Assembly: GCA_965248935.1 (NCBI GenBank)
Contig: OZ252214.1
Coordinates: forward strand, 3,410,001 to 3,474,000
DNA: 64,000 nucleotides
Reading direction: 5' to 3'
Source: G032773895 sp965248935
GTDB taxonomy: Bacteria; Pseudomonadota; Gammaproteobacteria; Pseudomonadales; Cellvibrionaceae
Shown here: piece after piece, positions 23,925 through 32,242 of the stretch
Numbering within the stretch: the stretch's first letter is position 1
How the letters are laid out: each line of letters starts with the position of its first letter
Program-made: the position numbers and the translations under genes
The notes under the pieces: generated by a model
Seen by the model: the letters and a program-made list of their open reading frames with translations, nothing else
Database searches by the model: none
What the model was told of the DNA's origin: nothing

Positions 23925-23929
23925 GGTGT

Positions 23930-23959
23930 TTAAAGCTAAGAGGCTTAAAGTTAAGAGGT
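23930..23959 (+). repeat. Two 15-bp tandem repeats after yciO
   Basis: TTAAAGCTAAGAGGC (23930-23944) and TTAAAGTTAAGAGGT (23945-23959), two differences, immediately after the yciO stop. A weaker third TTTAA follows. Confidence 0.6.
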
Positions 23960-24070
23960 TTTAACCGAAAAAGTTTAAAATGGAGGTGTTTAGTGGCTGC
24001 AAATGTTAGGGAATACGAGAAAAATTGGCTTTAGCCGCATAATTCGACGCCCTAAATGAAAGAAGTTGTT

Positions 24071-24098
24071 TTGGGGTGGGCAAAGGTATCGGTATAAT
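24071..24098 (+). promoter_or_regulatory. Probable promoter of scpA-scpB-rluB
   Basis: A perfect -10, TATAAT at 24093-24098, preceded 16 nt upstream by the weak -35 TTGGGG at 24071-24076. It lies in the 305-bp gap between yciO and scpA, 130 bp before the scpA start. Confidence 0.45.
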
Positions 24099-24229
24099 GC
24101 TCGGTTTTCCGAATGGCACTAAACTCCTCTTCATCAAGTGGCTTAAGTCATTTATAACTAAAGTAACTCACGAGTCACTTAAGCATGGGCGAGGGCGAGT
24201 TATCCTAAATAGTAAGGTGAGGCGACCCA

Positions 24230-25246
24230 TTGGCCGAAGTTGAACCCGTAGAAAACGCTCAAGACTTAAAGCAAGAGCTGGTAGAAGGTCGGGAACTGGA
24301 CACTGTGGTTGGTGACAGTGCCGACAGTATCGAAAGCAGTCAAGAGCGCACGTCGGATGGAGAAGAATTCAAACTATCGCCACAAGCACAAGGCGTAGAT
24401 GAAAAGCAAAGTGAATCAGGCAAAGCTCAAACTAGCCGAGAAAACGATGCCTCGCACCCCTCTCAAGCAGAAATGCCCTTCGCCATTGTCCAGGGTAAAG
24501 CCTATACACAGCTTCCCAAAGACCTCTATATTCCACCCGATGCACTGGAAGTTATTCTAGAAGCCTTCGAAGGGCCGTTAGACCTACTGCTATACCTTAT
24601 TCGAAAGCAAAACCTCGATATTCTCGAAATCAACGTATCTGAAATTACCAAACAGTATGTTGCCTATGTGGAAATGATGGACTCCATGCACTTCGAACTA
24701 GCCGCAGAATACCTCGTGATGGCGGCCATGCTCGCTGAAATCAAATCCCGTATGCTATTACCCCGTTCCAGCGAAGAAGAGGAAGAGGACGAAGAAGATC
24801 CGCGAGCAGTACTTATTCGTCGTTTACAGGAATACGAGCGCTTCAAACAGGCGGCGGAAGATATTGATGAGCTGCCACGGATGCACCGCGATACGCACAT
24901 AGCCAAAGCCCAAGCGCCAGACCGCAACCTAACGCGGCCAGACCCAGACGTGGACATGAAGGAAATCCTGCTCGCGCTATCGGAAGTTTTACGCCGTGCA
25001 GATATGTTTGTCAGCCACCATATTGAAAAAGAAAAACTCTCCACACGGGAGCGCATGGGGCAAGTACTAGACTACCTTAATGGTCGTCAATTTGTCCCCT
25101 TTGTAAGCCTATTTAAAGTCGAAGAGGGGCGCCTAGGGGTTGTGGTTACCTTTCTTGCGGTTATGGAACTTATTAAAGAGTCACTCGTGGAAATTGTTCA
25201 GTCAGAAGCCTTTGGACCGATTCATGTAAAAGCCAAATCGACCTAA
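24230..25246 (+). CDS. scpA: Segregation and condensation protein A with acidic N-terminal extension
   Basis: The kleisin subunit of the SMC-ScpAB condensin-like complex. The core runs from about residue 105: LEVILEAFEGPLDLLLYLIRKQNLDILEINVSEITKQY, then MAAMLAEIKSRMLLP and the acidic EEEEEDEEDP loop, then the winged-helix end (LLALSEVLRRADMF, VTFLAVMELIKESLVE). The first about 90 residues are a low-complexity Glu/Ser/Gln-rich extension absent from most ScpA. The start is TTG at 24230; AAGGTGAGG 7 nt before it supports this rare start. Divergent from no gene; 56 bp before scpB. Confidence 0.9.
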   Translation: MAEVEPVENAQDLKQELVEGRELDTVVGDSADSIESSQERTSDGEEFKLSPQAQGVDEKQSESGKAQTSRENDASHPSQAEMPFAIVQGKAYTQLPKDLYIPPDALEVILEAFEGPLDLLLYLIRKQNLDILEINVSEITKQYVAYVEMMDSMHFELAAEYLVMAAMLAEIKSRMLLPRSSEEEEEDEEDPRAVLIRRLQEYERFKQAAEDIDELPRMHRDTHIAKAQAPDRNLTRPDPDVDMKEILLALSEVLRRADMFVSHHIEKEKLSTRERMGQVLDYLNGRQFVPFVSLFKVEEGRLGVVVTFLAVMELIKESLVEIVQSEAFGPIHVKAKST

Positions 25247-25301
25247 ACCAGAAAAACTATTTCCTATATCAAATACTGAAAAATTAAATTAAATTAAAGC
25301 T

Positions 25302-26324
25302 ATGAGCTACGACAAAGACAAGTTAAAGAAAATCCTCGAAGGTGCCATTCTTGCCGCAGGCGAACCGCTCACCGTGCAAAGAATGCAGTGCTTATTTGAA
25401 GAGAGCGAGATGCCTGAAAAGGAAGATATTCTAGCTGCTCTAGCTGTCGTGCAAGAAGACTGTGAAGGCCGTGGGTTTAACCTAATTGAAATTGCCTCCG
25501 GTTGGCGCTTTCAAGTGTGTGAAGACCTGGCCTCCTGGGTTAATCACCTGTGGGACGAAAAACCGCAAAAATATTCTCGTGCGCTATTGGAAACCTTAGC
25601 ATTGGTTGCTTACCGTCAACCACTTACACGGAGCGATATTGAAAATGTTCGTGGCGTTGCGGTTAGCTCTCACATTATTAAAACACTCATAGAAAGGGAA
25701 TGGGTGAAAGTAGTTGGGCATCGAGATGTGCCTGGACGCCCTGCATTATACGCAACCACCAAACAATTTCTCGACTATTTTAATTTAAAAAGCCTAGAAG
25801 AACTGCCCACACTCAGTGAATTAAAAGATATCGACGGATTAAATGAAACCTTAGACTTTGATGAATCTGAGGCCCCAACAGAACAAACTGAACATGCCGA
25901 AAGTGAAACGGTTGAAAGCGCTGAAGCAGAAGGCTTAAATAGGGATATAGATAATCAGCCTGGCCCAGCAACAACAGAAGAGCCTATATCCGAACACGTA
26001 GAAAAAGAGACAGACGAACAGGCTTTGGCTGACGATAGCCCCGTAACCGTTATCGAAGAAAACCCATTGCAGAGCAATGAAAACGATAAGCCGCAGCAAG
26101 CCGCTACGGAAGCCGAAATAGAACTGCACACTCAAGAAGCGGAAGAACCTGGCCAAGAGAAAGAGAATACAGACAACATTGCTGCGGAAAATATTGCTGC
26201 GGCAGATAACGATACAGAAAATCTTGACCTAGACAAAACCGAAGCCAGCGGTACCTCAAGCCTTTTTGACTCCATCGACCCAGAAACAGAACACGATAAC
26301 AGCGAAGAAAAAATACATGACTGA
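25302..26324 (+). CDS. scpB: Segregation and condensation protein B with long acidic tail
   Basis: 340 residues. The two winged-helix domains occupy about 1-185: KILEGAILAAGEPLTVQRM, ALLETLALVAYRQPLTRSDIE, VRGVAVSSHIIKTLIERE, GRPALYATTKQFLDYF, LPTLSEL. After residue 190 the chain becomes about 150 residues of low-complexity Glu/Asp/Ala/Thr sequence, which is longer than usual for ScpB. Its dimer binds ScpA and regulates SMC ATPase in chromosome segregation. The last 8 bp overlap rluB (ATGACTGA), a translational coupling junction. Confidence 0.92.
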   Translation: MSYDKDKLKKILEGAILAAGEPLTVQRMQCLFEESEMPEKEDILAALAVVQEDCEGRGFNLIEIASGWRFQVCEDLASWVNHLWDEKPQKYSRALLETLALVAYRQPLTRSDIENVRGVAVSSHIIKTLIEREWVKVVGHRDVPGRPALYATTKQFLDYFNLKSLEELPTLSELKDIDGLNETLDFDESEAPTEQTEHAESETVESAEAEGLNRDIDNQPGPATTEEPISEHVEKETDEQALADDSPVTVIEENPLQSNENDKPQQAATEAEIELHTQEAEEPGQEKENTDNIAAENIAAADNDTENLDLDKTEASGTSSLFDSIDPETEHDNSEEKIHD

Positions 26325-27258
26325 GCAGGATAAACCCGAAGACAACCTACCTGAGAGCGAAGCGTCCAGGCATCAGGATAATACCGAAAAATTACAAAAA
26401 GTATTGGCCCGTGCTGGCATGGGGTCCCGCCGTGAAATGGAAAAATACATTGCCTTAGGAAAAGTAAAAGTCAATGGCCATGTAGCCAAGCTTGGTGATC
26501 GCGTAACCGAAACGGACAAAATTGAATTTGACGGTAAAAAAATTCGATCCACAAGCAAAACCGCAGAACGTACGCGCGTTATTTTATACAACAAACGCGA
26601 AGGGGAAATATGTTCAAAATCAGACCCTGAAGGTCGTCGTACCGTATATGAAAATCTACCGCGCCTTAAAAATGGCCGTTGGATATCTGTTGGCCGTTTA
26701 GATTTTAATACCAGCGGATTATTGCTATTTACCAATGACGGCGAACTGGCCAATACACTTATGCACCCGTCCTCGCAAATAGACCGTGAATATCTAGTGC
26801 GTATACAAGGGGAAGTCGATAAAGACATGATGCAACGCCTACGTGACGGCATTATGCTAGAAGATGGCCTAGCCAAATTCACCGATGTTCAACCCGGTAA
26901 CAACGAAGAAGAGCGTCACAGTAACGCCTGGTTTTATTGCGTGGTTATGGAAGGGCGCAACCGCGAAGTACGCCGCCTATGGGAATCGCAAGAGGTACGT
27001 GTAAGCCGTTTAAAGCGCGTGCGCTTTGGCAGTATTTTTATTCCATCCCACGTGCGTGTCGGCCAGTGGATAGAGCTGTCCGAAAGCGATATACGCAGCC
27101 TCTATCAAACTGGCGGCATGGAAAAACCAAAACGCCAGAAATTCTCACCCATAGTCAAAAAAGCGCAAGAGAGACATCAAAAGAAACTGCGTGCATCAGG
27201 TAAAACAGGTGCTTCCAGCCCTTCTAAAAAAGGGCGAGAAAAGCCTAAACGCACTTAA
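26317..27258 (+). CDS. rluB: 23S rRNA pseudouridine(2605) synthase RluB
   Basis: 313 residues. S4 domain about 25-80 (LQKVLARAGMGSRREMEKYI, GKVKVNGHVAKLGD), then the RsuA-type catalytic domain with the active-site Asp in WISVGRLDFNTSGLLLFTNDG, and REYLVRIQG, EGRNREVRRLWESQ. The C-terminal 50 residues are basic and disordered (KKRQK, PSKKGREKPKRT). It makes pseudouridine 2605 in 23S rRNA. The ATG at 26317 overlaps the scpB stop; an in-frame earlier start (26266) is inside scpB and is not conserved. Confidence 0.92.
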   Translation: MTEQDKPEDNLPESEASRHQDNTEKLQKVLARAGMGSRREMEKYIALGKVKVNGHVAKLGDRVTETDKIEFDGKKIRSTSKTAERTRVILYNKREGEICSKSDPEGRRTVYENLPRLKNGRWISVGRLDFNTSGLLLFTNDGELANTLMHPSSQIDREYLVRIQGEVDKDMMQRLRDGIMLEDGLAKFTDVQPGNNEEERHSNAWFYCVVMEGRNREVRRLWESQEVRVSRLKRVRFGSIFIPSHVRVGQWIELSESDIRSLYQTGGMEKPKRQKFSPIVKKAQERHQKKLRASGKTGASSPSKKGREKPKRT

Positions 27259-27452
27259 AAATATGTTCAATTTATTGCAATAACTCTATAAAGACATTGG
27301 AAATAGTGGCAAGAAAAATGGAGAAACTGGTTTGTTAAACGACGACCCAATTCTCTTAGTTGCACAGCGCTTGGTTCAGGGGCATAACTCCAAAGCAAAA
27401 AATTGGCGTTAGCCGTACCTTCTACTTTTAACTTCGGTTTAAAGTGGAGGGG

Positions 27453-28166
27453 TTACCCGTCACTTGCTAGGCGGAACCCAATAATCCAGCTTTTCTCATC
27501 GCCATAAATTTCATCACCTCGTACAATACAATTACTTAATGATGAAAAATGTAAGACGGCTCCACCTCTAGTGATATGATCGTCTAATGGTGTGGTATCA
27601 GAAACGACTTCCTGTACATTTCCTATCATGTCGTATAAACCCAATTCATTGGGATTTAAGGCGCCAACTTTGTGCAATTTACTTTTGCTATTAGCTTCTG
27701 TCCATGCAAATTTCGTTAATTCTTCTTTTTGAGGTATTTCGTAGCGCCCGTTTTCCCCTGCTCGGCAGGCAAATTCCCATTCGGCGCTTGTTGGCAATCT
27801 ATACTTATAATTGGAATTCTTATTGATCATTTTAATATATTGATTGATTTCATCCAATGTAACTCTGTTTGCAGGAAATCTATTGCCATAATCTATTTTT
27901 TTCGTCATGACTTGATTCCATTCGCCAGAAGTAATTTCATATTTATTGATATAAAAATCTTCTACACAAACATCTTCCTTACCAGCAAGTGATGATTCCA
28001 TTACGAAAGCAAGTGAATTTTTGTAACAGCCAGCCTTGATAAAAATCATTTCATTCTTAATTGGTGAGTCTTTTTCGCCATTAAATGATCGTAAAGAATC
28101 GAAGTCACAACCTATTAATAGCAACGATATTGCAAGGAGTATACCTACCTTAATTCTTGCTCTCAT
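27453..28166 (-). CDS. SUMF1/FGE-fold lipoprotein
   Basis: 237 residues with a lipoprotein signal (LLAISLLLIGC, lipobox LIGC at about 17-20). The mature part follows the formylglycine-generating enzyme fold: MIFIKAGCYKNSLAF, the INKYEITSGEWNQVM motif, YRLPTSAEWEFACRAGENG, GLYDMIGNVQEVVSDT, RGGAVLHFSS and GFRLA at the end. Most bacterial secreted members are not sulfatase-activating enzymes but domains of unknown role; the two catalytic Cys of true FGE are not obvious here. Probably anchored in the outer membrane. About 55 bp after the ankyrin gene on the same strand, possibly paired. Confidence 0.8.
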   Translation of the reverse strand: MRARIKVGILLAISLLLIGCDFDSLRSFNGEKDSPIKNEMIFIKAGCYKNSLAFVMESSLAGKEDVCVEDFYINKYEITSGEWNQVMTKKIDYGNRFPANRVTLDEINQYIKMINKNSNYKYRLPTSAEWEFACRAGENGRYEIPQKEELTKFAWTEANSKSKLHKVGALNPNELGLYDMIGNVQEVVSDTTPLDDHITRGGAVLHFSSLSNCIVRGDEIYGDEKSWIIGFRLASDG

Positions 28167-28221
28167 TTCACTCTCAACTGTCGTTTCTAGGGTTTGAACA
28201 TGACCAAGCGGGTTATAAATG

Positions 28222-28776
28222 TTAATTAAGCAGTTTTAAAACTGTTGGATCAGACTTGCCATCTTGTGAGAAATATTCTTTAACCGAGTGCTTACCATAA
28301 AACATTGAATTAAATGGTTTATCTGGATCTGCTCCAGATTTAATCAATAAAGGTATGACTTTTTTACTTTTTTTGGATACAGCCCAAAATAATATTGGGA
28401 CTTCATTTTCGTCTACAAAATTTACATCAGCCTTAGCCGTTATAAGTAAAGAGGCAATGACATCGTTATCACTTAATGCCGCTTCTTTGAGTGCCGATGC
28501 GCTACCAACATTAACATAGTTAACATCTGCTCCACTCTTTATTAGTAGCTTAACCAGCTCAGTATTTTTAGACTTAACAGCAAGAATTAAGGGTGAATGT
28601 TTCCATGTGGCATTTGTCCCTTCATTAATCACCACACTAGGGCTGATTCCTTTTTTTAACAGAGACGAAACAGTATTTATATCTCCGTCCCTCACCGCTT
28701 TATCCATATCTAACACATCACTGGCGTTTACATTTAAGGTGAATAGTCCTAAAAAACATAAGATTATTTTATTCAT
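28222..28776 (-). CDS. Secreted ankyrin-repeat protein
   Basis: 184 residues. Signal peptide (KIILCFLGLFTLNVNAS) and then four to five ankyrin repeats: MDKAVRDGDINTVSSLLKKG, SPLILAVKSKNTELVKLLIKSGADVN, ALKEAALSDNDVIASLLI, VPILFWAVSKKSKKVIPLLIKSGADPD. Probably a periplasmic protein-protein interaction module. It lies upstream of the FGE-fold lipoprotein gene, which it may serve; secreted ankyrin proteins are often partners or immunity factors of enzymes, but that is only a guess here. Confidence 0.8.
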   Translation of the reverse strand: MNKIILCFLGLFTLNVNASDVLDMDKAVRDGDINTVSSLLKKGISPSVVINEGTNATWKHSPLILAVKSKNTELVKLLIKSGADVNYVNVGSASALKEAALSDNDVIASLLITAKADVNFVDENEVPILFWAVSKKSKKVIPLLIKSGADPDKPFNSMFYGKHSVKEYFSQDGKSDPTVLKLLN

Positions 28777-29035
28777 GCTTACTTTTCCTTTTGATTGAGC
28801 TTATAACGTTTTAAAGAAGCCGCACGTTTTTAATAACTAAAAATATATATGTAATGGTAGATGTTATTAGGAAAGTGCATGGCTTCCAGGTCATTATTAG
28901 CGCGAATCATTCGTGGAAACGATGAATCAACTCGAAATCGTCCATGGCTACCATCCAGGTTTCCCCCCCCCTGGGTTTTGCTTTCTAGCGGAACAATAAG
29001 TGCTTCCGGACTTGCGGATACTAGATTAGTTGCCA

Positions 29036-29656
29036 CTACAGCAAGCTCTCTGGCAGTGTGAATCCTCGCGTAGCGGCCCCATCACGTAGGTACTCTAGAC
29101 CATCACCTTCGTGCAACGAGAATTTGTCGAGTACCTCAATAGCCAATTTATCAATACGATCACCAAAGAGCGCCATACACTTCATGCCTTGGACACCGAG
29201 TTGCTTACCATTCCAATAAATACCGTGGGCCCATGTCTCTCTAGCATGAATGCTCGCTGCCAAAATCCGGGTTGCGGAGTAGACATCACTGCCCTTTCCA
29301 ATCAGTTCGTCATAGCCGGAGTTAAGTGAGCTGTGCCCTAAATCTACCAAACGAAGGTCATGTGTAACCTGCACTGGCGCCAACCCATTCGCAAAAATGT
29401 CTTTTTTCTTAACTGTAGTTCCCTTTTTCGGGTCACGCAGTAGTGTTTCAGCCAGTGCCGCTAGAGGGTGATCGGCGAGGTATACTGTTGGTATCCGATT
29501 CCCCTTTGCGTCCTCGATCGGGTGAAAACGCCCCCCTGCATGGACATCGCCAGGGTTCACACTTGTATTAGGGTTAAAACTATTAATGGGATAAGCCTTT
29601 GGATAGACACGATACAATGTTAATCCCGTCTTCCACGTTTTTTCAGGCCATTGCAT
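29036..29656 (-). CDS. RES-domain toxin (NAD+-degrading type)
   Basis: 206 residues. RES-family signature residues are present: Arg16 in LYRVYP, Arg43 in AGGRFHP, Glu70 in ALAETLL and Ser127 in DVYSATRILAASIH. Family members such as MbcT degrade NAD+ and arrest growth. Its ATG (29656) directly abuts the stop of the upstream gene (29657-29659), with no gap, so it is translated with the antitoxin-like gene. It ends at TAG 29038, with a GTG frame of 68 codons overlapping (rejected as a gene). Confidence 0.83.
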   Translation of the reverse strand: MQWPEKTWKTGLTLYRVYPKAYPINSFNPNTSVNPGDVHAGGRFHPIEDAKGNRIPTVYLADHPLAALAETLLRDPKKGTTVKKKDIFANGLAPVQVTHDLRLVDLGHSSLNSGYDELIGKGSDVYSATRILAASIHARETWAHGIYWNGKQLGVQGMKCMALFGDRIDKLAIEVLDKFSLHEGDGLEYLRDGAATRGFTLPESLL

Positions 29657-30619
29657 CTATGGATTACCTAGCCATTGTTGACGCAGTGTTCGGAACAATT
29701 CAGACTGCCCGGTATGAAGTAACTCGATGGGGATATAGGAGGTGTCGTTTACAGAAGGGGCCTCCAAACCAGATAAGCTTTCTAGTAAATCATCCGGTGA
29801 GGCGTACTCAATCGGTTTGCCGGGAAACTCTGAAATGTCTTGTAATACCTGATCACTAGCTAACCACTCTAGAATATCCCAATCCGTATAGTCCTGCTTA
29901 TGAGCATCTTGGAGTAGGGCAGGGATTTCCGGGTAGATAGTGAGACTTTTGCGGTCGATCTGAATGGCCGGGTAATAATTCTTTCCGTGTCGCTCGACAC
30001 ATAGAGCGGCTTTTCGCTCACGAAGTCGACCAAAGGCGCGGGATAGATTCGATGCGTTGGGATCGATTTGGCCAGAAGCGAGTTTAGCAAAATCATGATA
30101 ATCGACCAGGTCGCACGTTTCAGCGAGTTCATCGCGTAGCTTCGCGGTTCGGTTGAGCAGAGTTAAGCGTGATTCCCTAATGTCAGCTAGATTACTTAAT
30201 GCACCCAGATAGTCTTGTCGTATCGTTTCTTGAGCGCTGTTTTCTGCCGAACGCAATGCATCTTCCAGCCAAGCTTCTGCTGCCTGCAGCGTAGGAGTGT
30301 TTTCAAACACCTCATCCATGGCTGCATTCAGCTTTTTAATCGCGTCCTCAACTAGCTTCCAGTCGGTGCTAGAGACAATTGGGGTTTGCTGGCCGTCCGG
30401 CCCATAAATAACGAATTTGGCGCCAGCATGTTCTACGAATGTTCCCCCTGAATATATTTCTTTAAGGTGCCGTCGGCTTCTTCTGTTTATTATTAAACCT
30501 TTGTGATGCTTCCATGTACTGCTGCCATCAGCTAGTCGCCTGTCATTATCGTGGATTGTGTACTCCGTTTCGGGGTAAGAAGATTCCGACATCGGTGATT
30601 CATTGTCTTTAGATAGCAT
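29657..30619 (-). CDS. Probable antitoxin of the RES toxin, MbcA/Xre-like C-terminus
   Basis: 320 residues, no signal peptide. The middle (about 95-200) is helical and rich in Glu/Leu. The C-terminal third has NYYPAIQIDRKSLTIYP (about 214-230), DWDILEWLASDQVL and GKPIEYASPDDLLESL, which resemble the P-A-F-Q-F...W-L...G-x-x-P-x-x-L pattern of MbcA/ParS/DUF2384-type antitoxins that cap RES toxins. It is much longer than typical antitoxins (about 120-150 residues), so the N-terminal 200 residues are an unknown addition. Tight coupling to the RES gene is the main support. Confidence 0.6.
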   Translation of the reverse strand: MLSKDNESPMSESSYPETEYTIHDNDRRLADGSSTWKHHKGLIINRRSRRHLKEIYSGGTFVEHAGAKFVIYGPDGQQTPIVSSTDWKLVEDAIKKLNAAMDEVFENTPTLQAAEAWLEDALRSAENSAQETIRQDYLGALSNLADIRESRLTLLNRTAKLRDELAETCDLVDYHDFAKLASGQIDPNASNLSRAFGRLRERKAALCVERHGKNYYPAIQIDRKSLTIYPEIPALLQDAHKQDYTDWDILEWLASDQVLQDISEFPGKPIEYASPDDLLESLSGLEAPSVNDTSYIPIELLHTGQSELFRTLRQQWLGNP

Positions 30620-30812
30620 ACGGATGTACCACTGGTATATTTTCTCTGATTATAGCCCTGATACACGCCAATCAAAAGTACCTAAGCGTAAATTGCGACC
30701 AATGGCCTTGCGAGCGCGCGCATGTACTGGACGTTTACAAAAAAGATGTATGTGTCTGGAACCCCGTCCATTCTTTTATCTGATTGATTTGTATGTGTTT
30801 TTGAGAATGCGT

Positions 30813-31618
30813 TCTATGTACAGGACAAAACAGGATTAATTTTAATAAAAACAATTGGTTAGAAGTCAATTCACTGGCCAGAGAGCTTAAAGGCGTTTTT
30901 GGTTGGCATCAAGCGCGTTGTCTTACGGGCACAATTTATCATCGCTTTAATCAAAGTCGGTTCAAGCAATCTGATACACACTGCTCAGGTATTTTCTGGC
31001 AATTCGGTCTTTGGCGTTGAAAGAATCGCTTATATTACGGCAGATCGAGAGTGTTGAGGGGCGCAGTGGTTACAGTATTTAATCGATAATAAGATTTCTT
31101 TTTGTCTGCGTATTCCCAATAATACGAAGGTGTGGAATAAGTATCACAATCAATATTTTGCCGTTTCACGTTTGTTTGGTTTACGTCAGCAAGAGCGAAT
31201 GGCTTTAAATACATCTCGTACTATTTGGGGGATTCCCATTTACTTGTTCTGTGTGATGGGGCCTAGGGGACGAGTGATTCTTGCTTGCAAACGCTATCGA
31301 TAAATATGCAGTTAGGTGGTCTATTGAAACGTTATTCGGTTGCTTTAAAAGCGCGAGGATTTGATTTGGAGCAGACACCTTTACGCCATCTCGACCGCTT
31401 AGAGAAATTATTTTTTGTATTGGCATTAATGTTCGGTTGGTATTTTAAGTTGGGTATTTGGCAGCATGAACTCAAGCCCATTTCCATCAAGAAACATGGG
31501 CGAAAATCAAAGAGTTTATTTCGCTACGGGGCGGATTATTTGCACCAAGTATTACTGGAAACGGACGATAAAATCAGACAGTTTATGCTCTTATTAAAAG
31601 TTTTGTCCTGTACATAGA
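30813..31618 (+). mobile_element. Decayed IS4-family element with both terminal inverted repeats
   Basis: TCTATGTACAGGACAAAAC (30813-30831) and its exact inverted copy GTTTTGTCCTGTACATAGA (31600-31618) bound 806 bp. Inside are broken pieces of an IS4-type DDE transposase: FGWHQARCLTG, RIPNNTKVWNKYHNQYF, FGLRQQERMALNTSRTIW, a frameshifted WSIETLFGCFKS / RGFDLEQT and KPISIKKHGRKSKSLFRYG. Stops, frameshifts and loss of about a third of the gene make it inactive. TGAGAATGCGT (30802-30812) before and TGAGAATACGCT (31627-31638) after may be an old target duplication displaced by 8 bp. Confidence 0.85.
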
Positions 31619-32242
31619 GGAAAAAATGAGAATACGCTAATTTCTTCAAAACACAATGAGTGCGTTCATATACGTATCTGGTTGTGTGGGGTATCTCCCC
31701 AGGAAAACATGGTAACTCATTGATCTTGAAAATTTTTTAATTATGAAAAATAACTGAACAACGAAAAGTACGAGCACAACTTTCTATCCAAACTAGATTT
31801 AAAAAAACCACACTTGAGTTACTTTGGCTAGTTGAATTATGTTAGAGAAGAGAACAGCGTAAATGCGTGGCCGGGTAAATGAATAAAAACGAATAAAGGA
31901 GGGGTCTGGTATCCCATTTCTAACCTTCCCAAACATCCTGTTGAGTTCCAGGAGAGGGGTGGAGGTGCTTCCTGTGTTTGATAGCGTTTGGGCTAAAGAT
32001 TGCGCTGCTAATGGATAGGGCGTTTTGCAGTGACGCTTGTTAGCAGACCTAATGTTATTAAGCTTAGGCTAATGGTGCGTGTCATAAGGTTACTTGTGTA
32101 TTTTGATGTTCGGTTTAATGCTCTATTTAATAGCCCAGAGGTATTCAACATTTTGTCTTCCATTTTTTTGTGTTCAGTTTGTGTGCTTTCATTTTGTGTT
32201 TGTGCAATTTACTGTCTGTGTGTTTGTGATACAGGCAGTTTG
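31619..32242. other. Intergenic region, no gene seen
   Basis: About 620 bp between the IS4 remnant and the metalloprotease gene. Between 32090 and 32270 the plus strand is unusually T/G-rich (TTTGTGT-like runs) and yields hydrophobic but meaningless short frames. No RNA or transposon features recognised. Confidence 0.5.

Noticed and set aside
28830..29036. 68-codon GTG frame overlapping the RES gene stop
   Set aside because: The TAGTG overlap is suggestive of coupling, but the product has no recognisable domain, low-complexity ends and no ribosome-binding site; not supported as a gene.
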